A stretch of DNA of 64,000 bases from Butyrivibrio sp. FCS014 (lineage in GTDB: Bacteria; Bacillota; Clostridia; Lachnospirales; Lachnospiraceae): contig NZ_JAHA01000019.1 of NCBI RefSeq assembly GCF_000526935.1, forward strand, positions 1,206,023-1,270,022, given 5' to 3'. Shown piece after piece: positions 1 through 6,463 of this stretch (positions are counted from its first letter, which is position 1; each line of letters begins with the position of its first letter). The position numbers and the translations under genes are program-made. Below the pieces are notes generated by a model. That model was given only the letters and a program-made list of their open reading frames with translations, did no database searches and was not told the origin of the DNA.

Positions 1-1595
1 CCAAGCTGCATGGAAGCTGCAAAGTCCTTGGTAATGTTGTCGCCCACATACATTATCTCTTCTGCCGGCAGCGCGAACCTCACCTGCATTATGCGGAAAG
101 CAATGTCGCAGGGCTTTCTGAACCTTGATCCTCCAAGCTCGTCGGTGATGACGATCTCATCCACCATATCCCTTACACCAAGAGCATCGATCTTATTATT
201 CTGCCCGTTGGGCCTTCCGTCAGTGATGATACCAAGCTTGATCCCTCTTGCTCTCAAGGTTTCAAGGGCCTTTTTCATCTCGGGATACATGGTGATCTCG
301 GGCTTATGGGTTCTGTAGATATCAAGGGCCTTTTCTTTATCTTCGGGCCTGTTTATCTCAGATAAGAGTGCATCAATTGCAGGCTTGCCCTGTTCAAAAA
401 GCTCATATAGCCTGTCTGCGTAAGCATCGTCTCCAAGGAATTTGGCAACCGCCTTGTAGCCGGACCTTACATATGCCCGCTCAGGATAAAGGGTGTCGTC
501 CAGGTCGAAGATGACGGCCTTTACGGCGGCGGATACGACGCCGGTGCTCACAGAGTTATCTTCGGCGGCGCCGGTGTTTTCTGCGTTGCCGGACGCGGCC
601 GCCTCTGTTGCCTCGGCGCCGGCCACGGCGAAGTTGCCCTCGTCAAGGCATACCGACTGGTCGAAGCGGCTGTAGATTGCGCCATCAGCTATTGCGGAAT
701 GGCGATATATCTTTTCCCCGGAAAGCATTATGAGTACGTACTCGGCGCTTCTTGCTCCCGCCTTCATTGACAGGGGCGCGCCTCCGCCGTATCTGGGGTT
801 GATCTCTATGTAGTAGTCCTCTCCGGACTTTTCGTCTCTGATAAGCTGGATGGTGATGGGGCCGCGGGGACGGAACTTCTCGCAGATGGCCACTGCCTCT
901 TTTACCATGGTCTCATCCATGAAGATCTGCGTCTTGAGGACTTCGCCGGCTCTCACCTGCAGGCGCTGCCTGGGCACGATGGAAATGGGGTTGCCGTCAA
1001 AATCGCAGAAAGCATCGATGGTGTACTCCTTTCCGGAAACAAAGGGCTGAATGATGTAGTCCTCGACCTGGCGGGCGTACATCTCAAGATCCTCGGCGTT
1101 TTCCACCTTGAAAGCATTGATGGAGCTGCTGCCGTCCTTAGGCTTGATGAACGCCGGGAAGCCGCCGTTGTAGGCCTTTACGTCGTTGACGGGCATTGGT
1201 GCCTTGAGGCCGCAGTCCACAAAGAACTGCGAGGTATTGTTCTTGTCGCGGCAGATCCTGATCTTGTCGGGGTCCGCGATGAGGACTTTAGTGCCGATGG
1301 CCTCGAACTTCTCACGGTTTTCGGAGAGCACCAAAAGATCCGTGTCGATGGTGGGGATCAGGAGGTCAATTTTGTCCTTACCGCAAATATCAAGGAGATT
1401 GTCTATGTATCCGGGGTCCTTCATGGCCACTACTTTCCTGGTAAAGTCGCAGTAAGCCAGCGCGGGAGCGGTTCCCGCCATGTCTGCCCCGTAAATCTTC
1501 AGTTTCCTGTCCAGAACCAGCGCGGCGCTGCGGAAAGCCTGCAAAAGCTCGATCCTGCGGCCTACGCCGGTAAAGAGAATTCTTATTTCACTCAT
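1..1595 (-). CDS. ATP-grasp ligase fused to a HAD hydrolase (partial, C-terminus beyond window)
   Basis: The frame is open from an ATG at 1595 through the left edge (531 codons, no stop). The N-terminus is Rossmann-like (ILFTGVGRR). An ATP-grasp domain of the CarB/PylC type follows, with the metal-binding motif EINPRYGGG near residues 263-272. An Ala/Glu-rich linker (about 330-360) leads into a HAD phosphatase domain with motif I FDLDDTLYP near 364, motif II IITDG, a motif III lysine (RKPC) and motif IV YVGDN near 517. ATP-grasp enzymes of this type join a carboxylate to an amine, and HAD domains remove or transfer phosphate; the substrate is unknown. It lies 3-prime of a phosphoglycosyl transferase gene in the same direction, so modification of a surface-glycan sugar or its lipid-linked precursor is a reasonable inference. 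GAAGGAC precedes the start. Domain assignment is confident, function is not. Confidence 0.85.
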   Translation of the reverse strand, partial: MSEIRILFTGVGRRIELLQAFRSAALVLDRKLKIYGADMAGTAPALAYCDFTRKVVAMKDPGYIDNLLDICGKDKIDLLIPTIDTDLLVLSENREKFEAIGTKVLIADPDKIRICRDKNNTSQFFVDCGLKAPMPVNDVKAYNGGFPAFIKPKDGSSSINAFKVENAEDLEMYARQVEDYIIQPFVSGKEYTIDAFCDFDGNPISIVPRQRLQVRAGEVLKTQIFMDETMVKEAVAICEKFRPRGPITIQLIRDEKSGEDYYIEINPRYGGGAPLSMKAGARSAEYVLIMLSGEKIYRHSAIADGAIYSRFDQSVCLDEGNFAVAGAEATEAAASGNAENTGAAEDNSVSTGVVSAAVKAVIFDLDDTLYPERAYVRSGYKAVAKFLGDDAYADRLYELFEQGKPAIDALLSEINRPEDKEKALDIYRTHKPEITMYPEMKKALETLRARGIKLGIITDGRPNGQNNKIDALGVRDMVDEIVITDELGGSRFRKPCDIAFRIMQVRFALPAEEIMYVGDNITKDFAASMQL

Positions 1596-1636
1596 GTTTA
1601 TGTCCTTCGCTATTTCTTTTCCCTGGGTGTCTACCC

Positions 1637-1762
1637 GGCTCGCCACTTCATCGTGAGCGGCCTCACTTGCTGTCTTGCGGCTTGTCACTTCATTGCAAGC
1701 GGCCTCACTTGCTGTCTTGCGGCTCGCCACTTCATTGCAAGCGGCCTCACTTGCCGTCTTGC
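1637..1762. repeat. 42-bp tandem repeat, three copies, overlapping the 3-prime end of the sugar transferase gene
   Basis: Units begin at 1637, 1679 and 1721, differ at a few positions, and are followed by a partial fourth copy (1763-1769). Forty-two bases equal 14 codons. On the minus strand each unit repeats the transferase's last codons (EPQD-K), its TGA stop and a second in-frame TGA, so the gene's tail and stop have been copied downstream. Confidence 0.9.
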
Positions 1763-2391
1763 GGCTCGCTTCCCATGAATTCCTCCATGGTGGCTGAGGT
1801 GCCGGAGCTTATGCCCTTGTGTCCGAGGACTACGCCCACTGTGGCAAATAGGATCTTGAGGTCCCCAAGGAAGGTGATGTTATCTACGTATTTCACATCC
1901 CAGTCGAACTTCTCCTCCCAGGAGATGGAGTTTCGGCCGTTCACCTGGGCAAGCCCCGTAAATCCGGGTCGTACCTCGTGGCGGCGCTTCTGATGCTCGT
2001 TGTACCTGGGAAGGTATCTTACAAGGAGCGGGCGGGGGCCGACGATGGCCATGTCGCCTCTTATGATATTGATAAGCTCGGGGAGCTCGTCAATGCTGGT
2101 GCTTCGAAGTTTTTTTCCAAAGCCCGTGAGCCTCACCTCGTCGGGAAGCAGATTTCCGTCGGCATCCTTCTCATCGGTCATGGTGCGGAACTTGTACAGG
2201 TTGAATACCTTCTCGTTCCGGCCGGGCCTTGGCTGGCGAAACAGCACCGGGCTTCCGAGCTTCACCCTCACCAGAATTGCCGTTATGATGATGACGGGGC
2301 TCAGGACTATCAGTCCTACAAGCGCCAGAAGGAAATCGATGGGTCTTTTTATGAATTTTTCGTAGGGGCCTTTGGCCTTGTGATTGGTCAT
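1747..2391 (-). CDS. PglC-type monotopic phosphoglycosyl transferase (sugar transferase)
   Basis: This 214-residue protein is the minimal catalytic form of the bacterial sugar transferase family. It has one N-terminal re-entrant hydrophobic helix (about residues 13-40), then a cytoplasmic domain with KFRTM, the catalytic Asp-Glu pair in SIDELPEL, GPRPLL and PGFTGLAQV. Family members move a phospho-sugar from a UDP-sugar to undecaprenyl phosphate, the first step in building a lipid-linked glycan. Size and order match PglC, which uses UDP-diacetyl-bacillosamine, and PglF- and PglE-like enzymes are encoded at 3167-6463, so a UDP-4-amino-4,6-dideoxy sugar is the likely donor (inference). AAAGGAG precedes the ATG. 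The 3-prime end is embedded in a 42-bp repeat array. A second, longer transferase of this family lies at 31868-33292. Confidence 0.9.
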   Translation of the reverse strand: MTNHKAKGPYEKFIKRPIDFLLALVGLIVLSPVIIITAILVRVKLGSPVLFRQPRPGRNEKVFNLYKFRTMTDEKDADGNLLPDEVRLTGFGKKLRSTSIDELPELINIIRGDMAIVGPRPLLVRYLPRYNEHQKRRHEVRPGFTGLAQVNGRNSISWEEKFDWDVKYVDNITFLGDLKILFATVGVVLGHKGISSGTSATMEEFMGSEPQDGK

Positions 2392-2431
2392 TAGTTATTC
2401 TCCTTTGTCCATGGGAGACATCTCAACCCCT

Positions 2432-2437
2432 ATTCTA
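2432..2437 (-). promoter_or_regulatory. Possible extended -10 promoter for the PglC-type transferase
   Basis: The minus strand reads TGGTAGAAT, a TGn extended -10 with TAGAAT, about 40 bases before the ATG at 2391. I see no good -35 at normal spacing. Confidence 0.4.
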
Positions 2438-2489
2438 CCATAAATTGCGCCGGTATCGACCCAAAAGAAGTGGTGAATGGATTCTACGT

Positions 2490-2569
2490 TTTATATCTCT
2501 TTATATCTTTTTATATCCTTTTATATCTCTTTATATCTTGTTAGTTTGTTTTATATCCTTTTATATCTT
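2490..2569. repeat. Exact 10-bp-period array of TTATATC
   Basis: TTATATC starts at 2491, 2501, 2511, 2521, 2531, 2551 and 2561; the unit at 2541 is degenerate (TTAGTTTG). The three bases between heptamers are pyrimidine-rich. A 10-bp period puts every heptamer on about the same face of the helix, as expected for curved DNA or an array of protein sites. It lies upstream of the transferase gene, in a gap (2392-3166) without a credible gene. Confidence 0.85.
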
Positions 2570-2612
2570 GCCGCAAGCCCACTATTCATCTACGTTTCAG
2601 ACAACGCATCCA

Positions 2613-2690
2613 CTTTACTGTGCGCTGGCGGTACATACGCATTTCTTGGCGGCGCCAGGCAATACTCTTTACTATGCGCTGCCGGTGCAT
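2613..2690. repeat. Pair of 24-bp imperfect direct repeats
   Basis: The segments at 2613-2636 and 2667-2690 (each beginning CTTTACT) differ at only a few positions, 54 bp apart. They separate the TTATATC array from the hairpin array that follows; no gene is visible here. Confidence 0.6.
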
Positions 2691-2710
2691 CTCGTCGCCC
2701 CCCATGAGAA

Positions 2711-2903
2711 TTCGCTATATTTTGACATCACCCTTATTTATAGCGAAAAAATAAGGGCTTTTTCGCTATTATTTGACATGACCCTAAATTATAGCGAGAG
2801 ATTTCGCCTTTTTCGTCGCTATTATTTTAAGTCACCCCTAAAAATAGCGAAAATGGGCTGTTTTTGTCGCTATTTTTTGAGGTCATGCTGAAAAATAGCG
2901 AAA
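2711..2903. repeat. Four tandem palindromic elements with TCGCTAT/ATAGCGA arms
   Basis: Four elements of about 37 bp lie at 2711-2747, 2762-2798, 2815-2852 and 2866-2903, giving a period of 51-53 bp. Each starts with (T)TCGCTAT and ends with ATAGCGA, so each can form a hairpin around a core such as TTTGACATGACCCTAAA. The arms are conserved while the core drifts. The 13-16 bp separators are also similar to each other, so the whole 52-bp unit appears to have been amplified. Confidence 0.8.
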
Positions 2904-2971
2904 CGCAGCTCCGGAGGCCGACAGCAATAGAGGCGGCCGGACGGGCCGGAGTGGCAGGCCGACGCCGGGCG

Positions 2972-3085
2972 ATCGAGTAGGCTGACTCCTACTCGATTCT
3001 GCACACAGACATTCCGCACTTCGTGCTCCATGTCCTTACGACCGGCAAATGAATTTGTATGCAAGCATCCATTCGCTTGCCGGTC
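2972..3085. repeat. Two intergenic inverted repeats
   Basis: A perfect 10-bp stem (ATCGAGTAGG, 2972-2981, with 2988-2997) has a 6-nt loop. A second inverted repeat pairs ACCGGCAA at 3041-3048 with TTGCCGGT at 3077-3084. Neither has a T-tract. They lie beyond the terminator of the 3167 gene on the minus strand. Confidence 0.6.
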
Positions 3086-3094
3086 TTGTGCATC

Positions 3095-3121
3095 AAAAAG
3101 GGCGAAGCCGCCGCTTCGCCC
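3095..3121 (-). terminator. Rho-independent terminator of the 13-gene glycan operon
   Basis: On the minus strand a 9-bp stem (GGGCGAAGC, with a CGGC-type loop, arms 3113-3121 and 3100-3108) is followed at once by TTTTT (3099-3095). It is 45 bases past the aminotransferase stop. Confidence 0.85.
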
Positions 3122-3166
3122 GAAGAAAAATCAATTCATTATGGTCTTCCTGCCCTCGCAGGCCTC

Positions 3167-4438
3167 TTACTCAAAACACCTCTTCACGATCTCAATGATC
3201 ACATCCTGCTGCTCGGGAGTCATCTTGTTGTCCGAAGGAAGACAAAGTCCCCTCTCAAAGATATCCAATCCCACATCCAAGACAGTGCCCTCGTCGATAT
3301 AGGCGTTGCTCCTTGCTCTGCCGCTTCCGGCCTCGGTGATGAAAGGATTCATCCTGTAGATGGGCTGCAGGTGCATGGGCTTCCAGATGGGTCTGCCCTC
3401 TGCGTTGTATTTGGCAATCTCCTCAAGGATCTGTGTGGGGCAGCTCTTGCCGGGCTCGGCCACATAGAGAGCGTCCTTCTCGCCGCGAACCTGCCTGCAC
3501 ATGGCGTCCTTGTCGATGATGATGCAGGAGAGCCAGTAGTTGGGCTCGGATTTGTTAAGATCCATGGGATTCATGCTAACGGGAAGATCCTTGAATCCCT
3601 CTTTGTATCTCTCAAAGATGGCCTTCTTCTGGGCGATGTGCTCCTCAAGATGAGGGAGCTGGCCTCTGATAACGCCGGCGATCACATTGCTCATGCGATA
3701 GTTGTAGCCCATCTCCTCGTGCTGGTACCAGGGCGCGTCCTCTCTGGCCTGGGTGGACCACTTGCGGACCTTGTGCGCATCCTCGAGATTATTTGTCAGG
3801 AACATTCCGCCTGCGGATCCGGTGATTATCTTATTTCCGTTAAAAGAGATAACGCCGTAATCACCGAAGTTTCCGGTCTGCTTTCCTTCATAGGTGGCAC
3901 CGAAGGACTCTGCGGCATCCTCCACGATAAGGGCTCCGTGACGGTCACAGATTTCTCTGATCTCACCAATCCTGCCGGGTGTGCCGTAAAGGTGAGCAAC
4001 TACAACCAGCTTAACATCGGGATATATCTCGAAGGCCTTTTCCAGAGCTGCGGGGCTCATGTTCCAGGTCTCGTACTCGGTATCGATGAATACTGCTTCG
4101 CCGCCTTCGTAAGCCACAGGATTAACGGTGGCATCAAAGGTAAGGTCGGAGCAGAAGACTCTTTTCCCCTCAAGGACTCCCTTGGCGGTCTTGGGCTGGC
4201 CGTAGAGCCTCTCTCCCGCAAGCCTTATGGCAAGATGGAGAGCTGCGGTGCCGGAAGCAAGAGCGACGGCATCTTTGCAGCCAATCTTGGCGCATACAGC
4301 CTTCTCGGATTCATTTATGTTGGCGCCAACGGTAGACATCCAGTTGGTCTCGTAGGCTTCTTTTACGTATTCGATCTCCTCGCCGTGCATTGTGGGCGAA
4401 GAAAGCCACACCTTTTTCTCAAAGGGCTTGATTTCCAT
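3167..4438 (-). CDS. DegT/DnrJ/EryC1-family aminotransferase, PglE-like
   Basis: This 423-residue PLP enzyme has SGTAALHLA near residue 62, the PLP-contacting Asp in VEDAAES near 174, and the Schiff-base lysine near 203 in SFNGNKIITG. Family members add an amino group to a nucleotide-linked 4-keto sugar. The gene upstream is a PglF-type UDP-GlcNAc 4,6-dehydratase, so the likely reaction is glutamate-dependent amination of UDP-2-acetamido-4-keto-2,4,6-trideoxy-glucose to the 4-amino sugar used in bacillosamine-type glycans (inference). It is somewhat longer than C. jejuni PglE (about 386 residues). Last gene of the long minus-strand operon, 81 bases after the dehydratase and followed by a strong terminator. 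Confidence 0.88.
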   Translation of the reverse strand: MEIKPFEKKVWLSSPTMHGEEIEYVKEAYETNWMSTVGANINESEKAVCAKIGCKDAVALASGTAALHLAIRLAGERLYGQPKTAKGVLEGKRVFCSDLTFDATVNPVAYEGGEAVFIDTEYETWNMSPAALEKAFEIYPDVKLVVVAHLYGTPGRIGEIREICDRHGALIVEDAAESFGATYEGKQTGNFGDYGVISFNGNKIITGSAGGMFLTNNLEDAHKVRKWSTQAREDAPWYQHEEMGYNYRMSNVIAGVIRGQLPHLEEHIAQKKAIFERYKEGFKDLPVSMNPMDLNKSEPNYWLSCIIIDKDAMCRQVRGEKDALYVAEPGKSCPTQILEEIAKYNAEGRPIWKPMHLQPIYRMNPFITEAGSGRARSNAYIDEGTVLDVGLDIFERGLCLPSDNKMTPEQQDVIIEIVKRCFE

Positions 4439-4519
4439 AATACAGTTCCTCCTGTATCAAATTTGGGCTTGATTGCACAGCCCGGTGCTATCAGGGCAAT
4501 AGCCGTCGAGGAAAGCTTC

Positions 4520-6463
4520 TCACGTTCCTGTTGAATTGATAAGCTCTGAAGTCTTGGCCAGAGCCTCTTTTCTCTCCCTTGTCATGACGTATCTGTGAAC
4601 ATCGGGATGGTATGTTTCAACGATCTCCTTGACGATGTCGCGGATCTCGGGAGATTCCTCTCTTGCAGCCACGTTGAGTTTCTCAAGCTGGGAGAAGAAT
4701 CGCATCTCGTCCATCTCGATGGGCTTTCCGATGTGGATCATCTTGTTGGCTGTGTCCTGGAGGCCTTCCTCGTCCATGAGCATCTCCTCGTAGAGTTTTT
4801 CGCCGGGACGAAGGCCTGTAAATTCGATCCTGATGTCCTCTCCAACCTTGTAGCCGGAAAGCTTGATGAGGTTCTCCGCAAGATCAAGGATCTTAACGGG
4901 CTCGCCCATATCAAGGACGAATATCTCGCCGCCCTTTGCAAAGGCTCCTGCCTGAAGCACAAGGGATACTGCTTCCGAAATGGTCATAAAATAACGAATG
5001 ATATTAGGGTCTGTTACGGTAACGGGGCCGCCGGCTGCTATCTGCTTCTTGAAAAGCGGGATAACTGAGCCGTTGGAACCAAGGACGTTTCCGAATCTTA
5101 CTGCAACAAACTCTGTATCATAGTGCTTGTCAAAGGTCTGAATTATCATCTCACAGATTCTCTTGCTGGCTCCCATGATATTGGTGGGGTTAACAGCTTT
5201 GTCCGTGGAGATCATAACGAACTTCTCGCAGCCGTTGGTGGCTGCTGCCATGGCAGTCTTGAAGGTTCCGAATACGTTGTTCTTGATGGCCTCTGTGGGG
5301 CTGTCCTCCATGAGAGGTACGTGCTTGTGGGCCGCTGCATGGTAGACGATCTCGGGCTTGTACTTTTCAAAGATGAGATTGATCCTTAAGGTGTTGCGCA
5401 CCGAAGCGATGAGCACCACAAGGTCGAGGTCAGGATACTTAACCTTCAGCTCCTGCTGTATGTCGTAGGCATTATTCTCGTAGATATCAACGATGATAAG
5501 GCGCTTGGGCTTGTGGTCTGCGATCTGTCTGCAGAGCTCCGAGCCGATGGAGCCGCCACCGCCTGTGACCATGATGGTCTTGCCCTTTACGTAACCTGCG
5601 ATGGAATCAATATCAACTGATATCGGATCTCTTCCAAGAAGGTCCTCTACCTCAACATCACGAAGTCTTGATACATTAACCTCGCCGTTTACCAGCTGAT
5701 ACATGCCGGGCAAAGAACGAAGCTTACAGTTGGTGTTCTTACAGATATCCAGGATCTTCTTGAGCTCCTGTCTGGATACTGAGGGGATCGCTACGATGAT
5801 CTCATCGATGTCGTAGAGGTCCGCGCACTCAACGATCCTGTCTCTTCCGCCTACAACGCGGATTCCCTGGATATATCTTCCCCACTTGTTGGTGTCGTCA
5901 TCGATGATACATTTGATGGACATTGTGGAGTAATTGCTGGTGATGATGTCTTTGATGATGATATTGGCGGCCTCTCCGGCACCGATGATCATCACGGCCT
6001 TGCTGTTATTGCGGTTTCCTGCCTGCTGCTTCATGCTCCTGAAAAATCTGTAGGAGAATCTGCTGACGAAGATTCCGGTGATAAGAAGGAAGGTGTACAG
6101 GAAATAATAACTCTGGGGAACAGGCTGGCTCTGGGACTTGAAGAACTGAAGTCCGATGGCGTTTATAACACCGGAGAGCACGCAGGCCATGACCAGGTTC
6201 TGCATCTCCTTCTCACCTGCGTAGGCCCACAGGCTGTCGTAGAGCTTGAACAGGTAGAAAATGGCGATGGTGATGATAATGTTAATGGGCAAAAAACCTG
6301 TGACGGGATCCAGGAAGTGTTCCGGAATACTGCTCACCTTGAACTCGTACCTCATGAGGATCGCCACGTAGCTGGCCCCGATAATGCAGAGGATATCGTA
6401 GATTATCAGTCCCACTCGCCTATAAAGTTTTTGGAAGTTAAAAGGTTCTTTTTTATTACTCAT
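4520..6463 (-). CDS. PglF-type membrane UDP-N-acetylglucosamine 4,6-dehydratase
   Basis: The 647-residue protein has about four N-terminal membrane helices (residues 14-140), a CoA-binding-like Rossmann domain (about 150-270), and a C-terminal short-chain dehydratase with the NAD motif TGGGGSIGSE near 302. The active-site region reads STDKAVNPTNIMGASK: Met sits where soluble inverting enzymes have Tyr, which is a known feature of retaining PglF/CapD/WbpM enzymes. It converts UDP-GlcNAc to the 4-keto-6-deoxy sugar that the PglE-like enzyme downstream can aminate. Its ATG overlaps the stop of the O-antigen-ligase-like gene (ATGA), indicating translational coupling. The soluble PseB-type enzyme at 21840 is a different branch. 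Confidence 0.92.
   Translation of the reverse strand: MSNKKEPFNFQKLYRRVGLIIYDILCIIGASYVAILMRYEFKVSSIPEHFLDPVTGFLPINIIITIAIFYLFKLYDSLWAYAGEKEMQNLVMACVLSGVINAIGLQFFKSQSQPVPQSYYFLYTFLLITGIFVSRFSYRFFRSMKQQAGNRNNSKAVMIIGAGEAANIIIKDIITSNYSTMSIKCIIDDDTNKWGRYIQGIRVVGGRDRIVECADLYDIDEIIVAIPSVSRQELKKILDICKNTNCKLRSLPGMYQLVNGEVNVSRLRDVEVEDLLGRDPISVDIDSIAGYVKGKTIMVTGGGGSIGSELCRQIADHKPKRLIIVDIYENNAYDIQQELKVKYPDLDLVVLIASVRNTLRINLIFEKYKPEIVYHAAAHKHVPLMEDSPTEAIKNNVFGTFKTAMAAATNGCEKFVMISTDKAVNPTNIMGASKRICEMIIQTFDKHYDTEFVAVRFGNVLGSNGSVIPLFKKQIAAGGPVTVTDPNIIRYFMTISEAVSLVLQAGAFAKGGEIFVLDMGEPVKILDLAENLIKLSGYKVGEDIRIEFTGLRPGEKLYEEMLMDEEGLQDTANKMIHIGKPIEMDEMRFFSQLEKLNVAAREESPEIRDIVKEIVETYHPDVHRYVMTRERKEALAKTSELINSTGT

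Noticed and set aside
2445..2891. Plus-strand reading frame of 148 codons
   Set aside because: It is built from the TTATATC array and hairpin repeats and has no protein-like composition.
2711..2903. CRISPR-like periodic repeats
   Set aside because: Spacers are only 13-16 bp and resemble each other, repeats diverge, and no cas genes are near.
3059..4534. Long plus-strand open frame opposite the PglE-like aminotransferase
   Set aside because: Codon bias shadow of a clear PLP enzyme gene; its translation matches nothing recognisable.
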